NCBI RefSeq assembly: GCF_947492365.1
Contig: NZ_CANLMB010000001.1
Span: forward strand, 2,283,395 to 2,347,394
Length of the DNA: 64,000 bases
Direction: 5' to 3'
Source: an uncultured Erythrobacter sp.
Lineage (GTDB): Bacteria; Pseudomonadota; Alphaproteobacteria; Sphingomonadales; Sphingomonadaceae
The first letter of the stretch is position 1. Every line of letters starts with the position of its first letter. The position numbers and the translations under genes were made by a program. Of the stretch, positions 47,809-55,677 are shown one piece after another. The notes under the pieces were generated by a model. It made no database searches. It had not been told where the DNA came from and saw nothing but the letters and a program-made list of their open reading frames with translations.

Positions 47809-48735
47809 CTAGTCGAACAGCGAGCTTACCGAACTCTCATCCGCAATCCGGCGGATTGCCTCGCCGACCAGCGGGGCGATCGGGAGCAGGCGGAGTTTGT
47901 TGGATTTTTCCGTCGCTTCGGTCGGGCGGATCGAGTCGGTGATGACCAGCTCTTTCAGCTTCGAGCCGTCGACCCGCGCCACTGCGCCGCCTGAGAGCAC
48001 GCCGTGGGTGATGTAGGCCGCGACCGACTTTGCACCGTTTTCAAGCAGGGCCTCAGCCGCGTTGCACAGGGTGCCGCCGGAATCGACGATGTCGTCGATC
48101 AGCACGCAGTGGCGCCCCGAAACGTCGCCGATAATGTTCATCACTTCGCTCTCGCCCGGACGGTCGCGGCGTTTGTCGACGATGGCGAGCGGAGCGTTGT
48201 CGAGCCGTTTGGCGAGCGCGCGGGCGCGGACCACACCGCCAACATCAGGCGAGACGACCATCAGATCCTGATCGCCGTAACGCGCCTGAATATCGGCAGC
48301 CATGACGGGCGCTGCGTAGAGATTGTCGGTCGGGATATCGAAGAAGCCCTGAATCTGGCCCGCATGCAAGTCCACTGCCAGCACACGGTCAGCCCCTGCC
48401 TGGGTGATCAGATTGGCAACCAGCTTGGCCGAAATCGGCGTGCGCGGGCCGGGTTTGCGATCTTGGCGCGCATAGCCAAAATAGGGGACCACTGCGGTGA
48501 TCCGCTTGGCCGAAGCGCGGCGCAGCGCGTCGATGCAGATCAGCAGCTCCATCAGATTGTCATTGGCCGGAAAACTGGTCGGCTGGACGATAAACACATC
48601 CTCGCCGCGGACATTTTCATGGATTTCGACGAAGATTTCCTCGTCGGCGAACCGGCGGACGCTTGCCTCGGTCAGCGGGATTTCGAGATAGGCCGCAATT
48701 GCGCGCGCAAGCGGCAGGTTCGAATTGCCCGACAT
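47809..48735 (-). CDS. prs: Ribose-phosphate pyrophosphokinase
   Basis: A 308-residue enzyme making PRPP for nucleotide, histidine and tryptophan synthesis. Signatures are [32 protein letters not shown], the [19 protein letters not shown] catalytic loop region and [17 protein letters not shown] (PRPP motif). Two starts (48744, 48735) are possible; [10 protein letters not shown] is the usual N-terminus. It is first in the operon prs, SDR-DoxX, DUF2269, and perhaps hisN and the SecD-like gene. Confidence 0.96.
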   Translation of the reverse strand: MSGNSNLPLARAIAAYLEIPLTEASVRRFADEEIFVEIHENVRGEDVFIVQPTSFPANDNLMELLICIDALRRASAKRITAVVPYFGYARQDRKPGPRTPISAKLVANLITQAGADRVLAVDLHAGQIQGFFDIPTDNLYAAPVMAADIQARYGDQDLMVVSPDVGGVVRARALAKRLDNAPLAIVDKRRDRPGESEVMNIIGDVSGRHCVLIDDIVDSGGTLCNAAEALLENGAKSVAAYITHGVLSGGAVARVDGSKLKELVITDSIRPTEATEKSNKLRLLPIAPLVGEAIRRIADESSVSSLFD

Positions 48736-48807
48736 GATCTTCATGGATGCGAATCCCCGTGCATTTGGTGGTCTGACCCGCCTAGCGATGAGTCATAGAA
48801 ACGCAAC

Positions 48808-48835
48808 AGAGCGTAGGCCGGTTGTCTACGGCTCT
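48808..48835 (-). terminator. Possible terminator of the DUF3703 gene
   Basis: On the minus strand AGAGCCGTAG and CTACGCTCT pair with one mismatch around a 9-nt loop, followed by GTTGCGTTTC. The stem begins right after the stop codon. The T-run is poor. Confidence 0.4.
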
Positions 48836-49171
48836 TCAGCGATAGCGCGCGATTATCGCTGCAAGGTCGTCTGGCAATGGCATCGGAGCAATCGGGCTGA
48901 CATTGGCGCCGCCGGTGTTGCCCACTGGGACGAGGCCGAGCGCAGTTTTGGTCGCGGCACCGGCGATCCGGATCAGCTGACCCAGCCCCTCGCGCCAGTC
49001 TCGCTGCTCGCGCGCCCAGCGCAGCATCGCGAGATGAACACGCACATGGTCGCCGGTCGCATATTGCGAGAGGATATGCGCGCGCTCAAGATGATGGAAC
49101 CGCTGCGCCGGATCGCTTTGCTCACCGGCCAGATCTAGCTCTGCATGGACATGTTCGGACAGGTTTTTCAT
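48836..49171 (-). CDS. DUF3703-family protein
   Basis: A 111-residue, mostly helical protein. RFHHLERAHILSQYATGDHVRVHLAMLRWAREQRD is the DUF3703 core with its histidine pattern. Genes of this family lie next to heavy-metal transporters and metal-responsive regulators in many bacteria; the function is unknown. No transporter is adjacent here, but a CsoR-type operator sits 33 nt before the start codon. The start at 49171 gives the normal length. Confidence 0.8.
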   Translation of the reverse strand: MKNLSEHVHAELDLAGEQSDPAQRFHHLERAHILSQYATGDHVRVHLAMLRWAREQRDWREGLGQLIRIAGAATKTALGLVPVGNTGGANVSPIAPMPLPDDLAAIIARYR

Positions 49172-49203
49172 CAGCGGCTTCCTTCGCAAGAGAGGCTCGC
49201 TTA

Positions 49204-49224
49204 ATATACCCCCTGGGAGTATAT
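49204..49224. promoter_or_regulatory. CsoR/FrmR-type operator upstream of DUF3703
   Basis: A 21-bp palindrome: arms ATATACCCCC and GGGAGTATAT around a central T, with one mismatch. The A/T-flanked C-tract/G-tract shape is that of operators of the CsoR/RcnR/FrmR/CstR family. It lies between the LysR stop and the DUF3703 start, 33 nt before the ATG at 49171. Confidence 0.6.
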
Positions 49225-49237
49225 CTCAACTGCGCGA

Positions 49238-50110
49238 TTACAGGCAGGAGATGAAATGCTCAACCGTCGGTTCGCGCCCCGCATCGTGCAGCACTGCCGC
49301 TCCGATAGAGAAGCGGAAACCGCCCGGATGCGGCACGCCCTCGACCTCTCCCTTTGCGACCATTTCGCGCGCAGCACTTTCGGGCAAGGTGGTGAGAATG
49401 TCGGACTGGCGGGCAAGCTCGATACACGCCGCCTGACTCAGCAACCGGTAATGCGGGACGCCATTATCAGCGAGGAGGCTGCGCAGCTTTTCGGGCAGGG
49501 CTTGTTCAAACAAGCGGTCATATCCCGCCAGTGCCCATTTGTATTGCACCACCTCGGCGAGCGAATGTTTGCGCGCGGCGACCGGGTGGCCGCAGCGGTG
49601 GATCATCCAATAGGGTTCGTCGATCACATTGGTGACACGCATGCGGTCCTTGTGCGGCAGTCCGGCAAGGCTCGCCTCGTGATAGACCAGCAGGTGGATG
49701 CGGCGCTGGAGCAGTTCTTCTGCCGCCAAATGCGGGGGCATGGTCGACACATTGATCCGCGTCTTGGGATAGGCATTTGCGAATTTCACAATCGCGGGAT
49801 GGATCATCCCCTCGATCACGCCGGGGCCGCTGACGATGTTAAGCTCGTGCTCGCCCGCGCTGACCGAGGCACGCAGATTGGCGGCAAAGCCCAGCAGTTC
49901 GACCGCTTGCGGGTAAAGCTTCTTGCCCGCTTCGGTTGCGACAACGGTGCGGGTGGTGCGATGGAACAGCTGCGCCTGCCAATCCTCCTCAAGCACCTTG
50001 ATGCTTTTGGTGATCGCGGAGTGGGTCAGCCCCAGCTCCTCTGCCGCCGCGGAGAAACTGAGCAAGCGATAGACCGCTTCGAAATGTTTGAGGAGGCGCA
50101 GATCGTCCAT
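49238..50110 (-). CDS. LysR-family transcriptional regulator
   Basis: A 290-residue LysR-type regulator: winged HTH at residues 1-60 (LKHFEAVYRLLSFSAAAEELGLTHSAITKSIKVLEEDWQAQLF) and a substrate-binding domain at about 90-290. It is transcribed away from the membrane hydroxylase gene at 50226, with a 115-nt shared region, so that gene is the likely target. Its ligand is unknown. Confidence 0.92.
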   Translation of the reverse strand: MDDLRLLKHFEAVYRLLSFSAAAEELGLTHSAITKSIKVLEEDWQAQLFHRTTRTVVATEAGKKLYPQAVELLGFAANLRASVSAGEHELNIVSGPGVIEGMIHPAIVKFANAYPKTRINVSTMPPHLAAEELLQRRIHLLVYHEASLAGLPHKDRMRVTNVIDEPYWMIHRCGHPVAARKHSLAEVVQYKWALAGYDRLFEQALPEKLRSLLADNGVPHYRLLSQAACIELARQSDILTTLPESAAREMVAKGEVEGVPHPGGFRFSIGAAVLHDAGREPTVEHFISCL

Positions 50111-50225
50111 TTGTTCGCATAGGTAACAAATATGGCGCTTTTATTCAATTCTCCTCCACATCGGGCTCCTCTATCAAGCACAACAGGCGCAAGGTCGCAC
50201 GGAGGCCGCGCAGCAGGGGAAAGCC

Positions 50226-51170
50226 ATGACACTCGAAGCTATTGTCGGATCGAAGATCGGCCTGATCGTGATACCGCTCTATCTGGGCAGCATCGTCTTT
50301 GAATCGATCTACAACCACTTTCACCACCGCAACGGCGTGGGTGATATGAAGGACAATTTGATGTCCATCGCCATGGGGCTCATCAGCGCGGTGGCCAATG
50401 GTGCGACCGCCTTCATCACCATCGCGGCCTTGTTCTGGGCGGCGCAATATCAGCTGTTCGACATCCCGCTCACAATTGCCTCGCTGGTCGTGTGTTTCCT
50501 GCTCGATGATCTGCGCTTTTACTGGCACCACCGGGTCGCGCATCGGGTGCGCTGGGTCTGGGCGATGCATGTTACCCATCATTCGAGCACGCAGTTCAAT
50601 TTTTCGGTCGCCTTGCGCCAGAGCTGGACCAAGCATTTCACCGGCACGATGATGCTCAAGGTCCCGCTCGTGCTGCTCGGATTTGATCCGGTTGTGGTGC
50701 TGTTCTGCGGCGTGCTCAACGCCACTTACCAGTTCTTCCTCCACACAGAGATGGTCGGCAAAATGCCGCGCTGGTATGAGTTCATCTTCAACACGCCTTC
50801 GCATCACCGCGTGCATCACGGGCGCAATCCGGCCTATCTCGACGCCAATTATGCCGGCACGCTGATTATCTGGGACCGCATGTTCGGGACATTCGTGGAG
50901 GAGAAGGAAGAGGTCGATTTCGGGCTCGTCAAGAACCTCGAAACGCTCAACCCGTTCTACATTGTCTTCCATGAATATTGGGGCATCGCGAAGGACCAGA
51001 TGCAGCGCCTGACGCTGTGGCAGCGGCTTTGCTATTTCTTTGCCCCGCCCGGATGGAGCCATGACGGTTCGCGGCTTTCGTCCGAACAGATCAAGGCCGA
51101 GCATGCTGCCGCGACCACTGACCTGGCTGGAGCGCCGACAGGCACCGCCGACACTTTGGCAAAGGCCTGA
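50226..51170 (+). CDS. Sterol desaturase/fatty-acid hydroxylase family protein (copy 2)
   Basis: A 314-residue di-iron membrane oxygenase. Histidine boxes are in HHRVAHRVRWVWAMHVTHHSS (about residues 101-121) and PSHHRVHHGRN (about 197-207), with membrane helices before and between. It shares layout and several stretches with copy 1 at 27385 (for example TPSHHRVHH, YAGxxIxWDxMFGTF), but differs enough to be an old duplication. A LysR gene diverges from it. The next gene starts 2 nt after its stop. Confidence 0.88.
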   Translation: MTLEAIVGSKIGLIVIPLYLGSIVFESIYNHFHHRNGVGDMKDNLMSIAMGLISAVANGATAFITIAALFWAAQYQLFDIPLTIASLVVCFLLDDLRFYWHHRVAHRVRWVWAMHVTHHSSTQFNFSVALRQSWTKHFTGTMMLKVPLVLLGFDPVVVLFCGVLNATYQFFLHTEMVGKMPRWYEFIFNTPSHHRVHHGRNPAYLDANYAGTLIIWDRMFGTFVEEKEEVDFGLVKNLETLNPFYIVFHEYWGIAKDQMQRLTLWQRLCYFFAPPGWSHDGSRLSSEQIKAEHAAATTDLAGAPTGTADTLAKA

Positions 51171-51171
51171 T

Positions 51172-51759
51172 ATGCCTGCCCCACATTATGCCCTGTCTGA
51201 AGTGCTGATCGTTCTTGGCGCGATCTGGGTTTCTTGGCGGCTGGTGCAAAGCGGCGCGTGGGCGGGCGCGCTCGGGGTCGCAATCTTCGGCTGCGCGGCA
51301 GGAATAGGCGTCTATCGCTTTGGCACTGACCAAATCGAGTCCTATGCCAGTCTCCACGCAGCGTTTTCGCAGATCGGAGGCGCCACGGCGATGGCACTGG
51401 TCGCAGTCGAAAGCGCGAAAGCAGCCCTGCCGCGTTGGGGCCAATGGCACTGGGGGGTCGCAGCGACGCTCGTGGCAGCCACGCTCGGTGTTGGCCTGGT
51501 TTCCGCTGAGCTCACGACGCCCTTGTTTCTCGTCTGGCTGATCGCCGCGATCATCGCCGCAATCGCTGTGCCCGGCCAAACCCCTCGCGCCAGAGCGGCA
51601 AGCGGGCTTGTGATGGCGATCTTCCTCGCCAATGTCCTGCTGGTCCGACGCTCACCGATGCTGGGCGCGGACCCGAGCTGGCACCTGTTTCACGTGCTGA
51701 TCGCGCTGTGGATCATCGGCGTGTGGTGGGTGCTGAGCCGCAGCGAGCGCAGCGGCTAG
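51172..51759 (+). CDS. Six- to seven-helix membrane protein, function unknown
   Basis: A 195-residue hydrophobic protein with about six to seven predicted helices and no cleavable signal. I do not recognise the family with certainty; the HLFHVLIALWIIGVWWVLS terminus and the loop TDQIESYASLHAAFSQIGG suggest a small integral membrane enzyme partner (ceramidase-like alkaline fold is one possibility). It starts 2 nt after the hydroxylase stop, so it is probably made with it and may serve the same lipid pathway. Confidence 0.7.
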   Translation: MPAPHYALSEVLIVLGAIWVSWRLVQSGAWAGALGVAIFGCAAGIGVYRFGTDQIESYASLHAAFSQIGGATAMALVAVESAKAALPRWGQWHWGVAATLVAATLGVGLVSAELTTPLFLVWLIAAIIAAIAVPGQTPRARAASGLVMAIFLANVLLVRRSPMLGADPSWHLFHVLIALWIIGVWWVLSRSERSG

Positions 51760-51774
51760 GCGGTCAGGCTTCGC

Positions 51775-51861
51775 TCACCCCCGGTGCGGCGCAATCCGAT
51801 GCTCGCCCTTGATCCACCGCACGTCCTTGCTTTCGCGTGCGAGGACCGTGGCGAACTGCAT
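51775..51861 (-). CDS. 28-residue micro-ORF repeating the GlpX C-terminus
   Basis: The frame begins with ATG at 51861, 11 nt after the glpX stop; its ribosome site GAGGAG overlaps that stop. It codes for MQFATVLARESKD followed by VRWIKGEHRIAPHRG. The last 15 residues equal the last 15 of GlpX. The 45-nt segments differ at 7 third-codon positions, all synonymous. No larger frame explains it, and it ends 15 nt from a convergent gene. I read it as a real, selected short peptide or a maintained duplicated tail; a fossil duplication is less likely because no replacement change has occurred. Confidence 0.6.
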   Translation of the reverse strand: MQFATVLARESKDVRWIKGEHRIAPHRG

Positions 51862-51872
51862 CGGCGTTCTCC

Positions 51873-52913
51873 TCAACCCCGATGCGGGGCTATCCGGTGC
51901 TCGCCTTTGATCCAGCGCACGGTGCCTGACGAAGCGCGCATCACCACGCTGTCGGTGGTCATGATGACTGCACCTGTGGACTTGCGGCGGCGCTTGACGC
52001 CATCGAGCAGCGAGCCATCGGTGACGCCGGTCGCGGCGAAGATGCAGTCGCCTTTCACCAGATCGTCGAGCTTGTAGATGCGGTCGAGATCTTCGATCCC
52101 CCACTTCCTCGCGCGGGCTTTTTCATCGTCATTGCGGAATACGAGCCGCCCGTTGAACTGGCCGCCGACACAGCGTAGCGCAGCGGCTGCGAGCACACCT
52201 TCGGGTGCGCCGCCCTGACCCATATACATATCGATGCCGGTGTCCTGATCGGTCACCGCGATCACCCCTGCAACGTCACCGTCGCCGATCAGAAAGACGC
52301 CGCAGCCCAGCGCCCGCAGTTCCGCGATCAGGTCGGCATGGCGCGGCCGGTCAAGCACGCAGACATTGATGTCGGCAGGCTCTTTGCCTTTGGCAGCGGC
52401 GACCGCTTTCACATTGTCGCTCGCCGACTTGGAAAGGTCGATCACGTCGGCGGGCAGGCCGGGGCCAACTGCGAGCTTGTCCATATAGACGTCCGGCGCG
52501 TTGAGCAGGTCGCCCTTTTCCGCTGCGGCCAGCACGGCGAGCGCGTTGGGGCCGGCCTTGGCGGTGATCGTGGTGCCTTCGAGCGGGTCAAGCGCGATGT
52601 CGATCTGCGGCGCGCCCACCTTGTCCGTCGCCATCCCGACCTTTTCACCGATATAGAGCATCGGCGCCTCGTCGCGCTCGCCCTCACCGATCACGACGGT
52701 GCCGTCCATATAGAGCGTGTCGAATGCGCGGCGCATGGCCTCGACCGCAGCGGCGTCAGCGGCTTTCTCATCGCCGCGACCGATCAGCTGCGCAGCTGCA
52801 ACCGCCGCCGCTTCGGTGACGCGCACCATTTCCAGCACCAGCACGCGGTCGATCGCGTTTTCTGAATCGGTGTCTTTTGCTGCCAGCACATCTGTGTCAG
52901 TAGGAATGTTCAT
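51873..52913 (-). CDS. glpX: Class II fructose-1,6-bisphosphatase
   Basis: A 346-residue enzyme of gluconeogenesis (in some autotrophs also sedoheptulose bisphosphatase). Motifs: DGTVVIGEGERDEAPMLYIGE (about 73-93), the metal-binding LDPLEGTTITAKAGPNALAV (about 107-126), FLIGDGDVAGVIAV and CIFAATGVTDGSL. The start at 52913 gives the MNIPTDTDVL terminus; 37 upstream codons are rejected. The C-terminus ends in VRWIKGEHRIAPHRG, copied in the micro-ORF directly downstream. In many alphaproteobacteria glpX follows hom; here two genes on the other strand lie between them. Confidence 0.94.
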   Translation of the reverse strand: MNIPTDTDVLAAKDTDSENAIDRVLVLEMVRVTEAAAVAAAQLIGRGDEKAADAAAVEAMRRAFDTLYMDGTVVIGEGERDEAPMLYIGEKVGMATDKVGAPQIDIALDPLEGTTITAKAGPNALAVLAAAEKGDLLNAPDVYMDKLAVGPGLPADVIDLSKSASDNVKAVAAAKGKEPADINVCVLDRPRHADLIAELRALGCGVFLIGDGDVAGVIAVTDQDTGIDMYMGQGGAPEGVLAAAALRCVGGQFNGRLVFRNDDEKARARKWGIEDLDRIYKLDDLVKGDCIFAATGVTDGSLLDGVKRRRKSTGAVIMTTDSVVMRASSGTVRWIKGEHRIAPHRG

Positions 52914-53013
52914 GCGAAATTCAGTCCTTTTCGGGCTTGCCTGCCGCCCAGTTATTTCGAGCCCAATCCCAGGGCCATTCATAAGCAAAGCGCTTAGACA
53001 CGAGGATACGGGC

Positions 53014-53613
53014 TTGTCGAGCAATGCCGCCGCTCCGGTGCAAAAAATCTCTGTGTGGGCTGCGTTGCTCGCAGGTCTGAGCCTGTCGGTGTCTGCGCCA
53101 GCCGCCGCTCAGGACGGGGCACAGGACGACGCTCCAGAAGCAGAGGCCGTGCCCGCCCCGCGCCCGCCGCGCGACATCATCAATCTGTCGGTCACTGTCC
53201 CGCGCGAGGAATCGGACCAATTGCTCGAACAAGATTGTGAAGTAGAAGCCGACGCCGCGCGGATTGCCAACGAGATTGTCGTGTGCCGCCAGCTTGGCGA
53301 AGCGAGTGACGGGTCGTGGAACAAGGAAGATTTCGAGCGCCGCTATGCCGAGCGGACGCAGGGCGAACAGCCGGTCGACACGTTCGGCATCGCCAATCAT
53401 GGCAATGCGATTGGCTTCGGTTCGGTTCCGCCGCCAGCTCTGATGATTGATGTCGAGGCTTTGCCACAAGCGCCCGAAGGCTCCGATGCAGACCGGATCG
53501 CACGCGGCCTGCCGCCTCTGGGTCAGGACCCTGAACCGACGCCGGAAGAGATCGCCGAGCGCAGACGCGCGGCTGGTCTGGAAGCGCCGCCGATACCAAC
53601 GTCAAACGAGTGA
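53014..53613 (+). CDS. Periplasmic protein with EIVVCRQLGE motif (tandem copy 1)
   Basis: A 199-residue protein of unknown family. No ATG fits; TTG at 53014, 7 nt after GAGG, is the best start and gives a signal peptide (WAALLAGLSLSVSAPAAAQ). The mature part is acidic and Pro-rich. Two blocks are shared with the next gene: DAARIANEIVVCRQLGE (about 81-97) and LMIDVEALPQAPEGSDADRIARGLPPLG (about 141-168). The start is the least certain part. It diverges from glpX; the next copy begins at its stop. Confidence 0.7.
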   Translation: MSSNAAAPVQKISVWAALLAGLSLSVSAPAAAQDGAQDDAPEAEAVPAPRPPRDIINLSVTVPREESDQLLEQDCEVEADAARIANEIVVCRQLGEASDGSWNKEDFERRYAERTQGEQPVDTFGIANHGNAIGFGSVPPPALMIDVEALPQAPEGSDADRIARGLPPLGQDPEPTPEEIAERRRAAGLEAPPIPTSNE

Positions 53614-54233
53614 TGGGTTTTGCGCTTGCAACTGTGAGCAGCGCAGTGCTCGTGTTGCAGGCCATGGGGCAGGTAGCACCACACTCTCCACCACAAGCCG
53701 TGCCCATTTTCGATGACGAACCTGCCGCGGACGGCGCAGATGAAGACGGCAGAGTCGTGATCGATATCCTCGTCCCGCCGCCGCAAAGAGCCGCGCCCAC
53801 CGAAGCGGAAGTCCGCCAATGCGAAGAGGAAATCGACGCAGCGACTGTCACAGGCGAGATCATCGTCTGCCGGCAGCTTGGTGAGGACCCAAGCAATTAT
53901 TACAGCGGCAACCGCGAGGATGCGACCCGCCGCTATGCCGAGGAAACGGCCTTCGCGGGCGACATACTCGCGCCCGATGTGGCTGGCGCTGGGATTTTCC
54001 GCGGACCGGCCACAGTTGGCGGATTGTGCATCATCCCGCCCTGCCCGAAAGACCCCGCGCTCATCATAGATGTCGAGGCCTTGCCCGAAGCGCCTCCGGG
54101 ATCGGATGCGGACCGGATTGCGCGCGGTCTTGAGCCCCTGGGAGACGAAGAGGGGCTGACGGCAGAGGATGGCCGGATCATGCGCGAAGCCCTTGGCCTG
54201 CCAGAAAGCCCCGACCAAGCTGAGCAGGAATAG
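53613..54233 (+). CDS. Periplasmic protein with EIIVCRQLGE motif (tandem copy 2)
   Basis: A 206-residue paralogue of the preceding protein; the ATG shares one base with that stop. A hydrophobic N-terminus (FALATVSSAVLVLQAMG) is a likely signal peptide. Shared blocks are DAATVTGEIIVCRQLGE (about 73-89) and LIIDVEALPEAPPGSDADRIARGLEPLG (about 150-177). A third cysteine pair (GLCIIPPCP) is unique to this copy. The pair has no recognised function. Confidence 0.75.
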   Translation: MGFALATVSSAVLVLQAMGQVAPHSPPQAVPIFDDEPAADGADEDGRVVIDILVPPPQRAAPTEAEVRQCEEEIDAATVTGEIIVCRQLGEDPSNYYSGNREDATRRYAEETAFAGDILAPDVAGAGIFRGPATVGGLCIIPPCPKDPALIIDVEALPEAPPGSDADRIARGLEPLGDEEGLTAEDGRIMREALGLPESPDQAEQE

Positions 54234-54236
54234 GCT

Positions 54237-55586
54237 TTAATTCGGCAGGATCGGCAGGACCAAAGGCTCGCCCGTTAAGCTGTCCGATCCGTCGAGCAGT
54301 TCGAGCGCGCGGCGGACATTCGCCTCCGGCCCTTCATGCGTCACCATCGCAACCAGCACTTCGCCGCCCTCATTGGCGCGGCCTTGCTGGATCAGGCTCT
54401 CGATTGATACGTCGGCGTCGCGCATGGCTGCGGTGATCTCGGCCAGCACGCCGGGGCGATCATTGACGGTAAAGCGCAGATAAGTGCGCTCCATCCGGTG
54501 GCCGGGCTCTGCCGCACCGAATGCCTGCAATTGGGCGACCGGCATGGAGAATGGCGCGCCGACTTCCCCGCTTTTTCCGAAACCGCGCGCAATGTCGATG
54601 AGGTCGGCCACAACCGCGCTCGCAGTCGGCCCGTCGCCTGCGCCTGCGCCCTGAAACAGCAGGCGCCCGGAGAAATTACCTTCCGCCACAACTGCATTGG
54701 TCGGGCCGTCAACATTTGCCAGAGGGTGGTCTTTGGCGACAAGGCAAGGGCGCACGCGCTGGAGCAGTTTGGGAACGCCGCCTTCATCCTTCACATCGGC
54801 TTCCGCGATAAGGCGGATGACAAAGCCTAGCGCGTCGGCCTGAGCAATATCAGCCGCACGGACTTGCACGATGCCGGTTGTGCTCACAGCGGCGAAATCA
54901 ACCTTCGCGCCAAAGCCTATCGCGGCAAGAATCGCGAGTTTGTGCGCGGCGTCGATGCCTTCAATATCGAAGGTCGGGTCTGCTTCGGCATAGCCAAGGC
55001 CCTGCGCCTCGGCGAGCGTCTCGGCAAAATCCGCGCCGGTCGCTTCCATCGCGGACAGGATGTAATTGCAGGTGCCGTTGAGGATGCCGTAAACCTTGGT
55101 CAGCGCATTGGCGCTGGTCCCTTCGCGCAGGCCCTTCACCACCGGGATGCCGCCAGCGACAGCCGCTTCGAATTTGAGCGGTGCGGCGGCCTCTTCAGCC
55201 ATCTCGGCCAGTTCCAGACCGTGATGCGCGATCATCGCCTTATTGGCGGTGACAAGGCCCGTGCCCTTGCCAAGTGCGGCGCGCGACAGGGCCAGAGCCG
55301 GTCCGTCAGAACCTCCAACGAGTTCCACCACCACATCAACATCATCGCGCGCGGCCAATGCGGTCATATCGTCTTCCCACGCGTAAGAAGCGATATCGAC
55401 GCCGCGATCCTTGCCGCGTTCGCGGGCGCTTACGGCGACGACTTCGATGGCGCGGCCAGCGCGCGCGGCGATCAGGTCATGGTTGGTCGCAAGCAGCCGG
55501 ATCACGCCCACGCCAACGGTCCCCAGACCGGCAATGGCGATTCTGAGCGGCTTCGCGTTTTGAGATTGTGCGGCGTTGGTGGCCAA
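54237..55586 (-). CDS. hom: Homoserine dehydrogenase
   Basis: A 449-residue NAD(P)-dependent enzyme reducing aspartate semialdehyde to homoserine for Thr and Met. The nucleotide loop is IAGLGTVGVGVIRLL; catalytic residues lie in GIPVVKGLREGTSANALTKVYGILNGTCNYILSAM (about residues 160-190); the C-terminal 90 residues are an ACT domain (RFTVNDRPGVLAEITAAMRDADVSIESLIQQG). No ATG is available; TTG at 55586 (GGA 9 nt upstream) is preferred, and TTG at 55592 or 55655 are alternatives. Confidence 0.94.
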   Translation of the reverse strand: MATNAAQSQNAKPLRIAIAGLGTVGVGVIRLLATNHDLIAARAGRAIEVVAVSARERGKDRGVDIASYAWEDDMTALAARDDVDVVVELVGGSDGPALALSRAALGKGTGLVTANKAMIAHHGLELAEMAEEAAAPLKFEAAVAGGIPVVKGLREGTSANALTKVYGILNGTCNYILSAMEATGADFAETLAEAQGLGYAEADPTFDIEGIDAAHKLAILAAIGFGAKVDFAAVSTTGIVQVRAADIAQADALGFVIRLIAEADVKDEGGVPKLLQRVRPCLVAKDHPLANVDGPTNAVVAEGNFSGRLLFQGAGAGDGPTASAVVADLIDIARGFGKSGEVGAPFSMPVAQLQAFGAAEPGHRMERTYLRFTVNDRPGVLAEITAAMRDADVSIESLIQQGRANEGGEVLVAMVTHEGPEANVRRALELLDGSDSLTGEPLVLPILPN

Positions 55587-55677
55587 GGTCAAATTTCCGA
55601 TGCTGCAATGCAAAAAGACGAGCGCAGCGCTGCCTTTCCCGGGCCGTGAGGTCAAGCAGCTTAAACTTGAATGCCGG

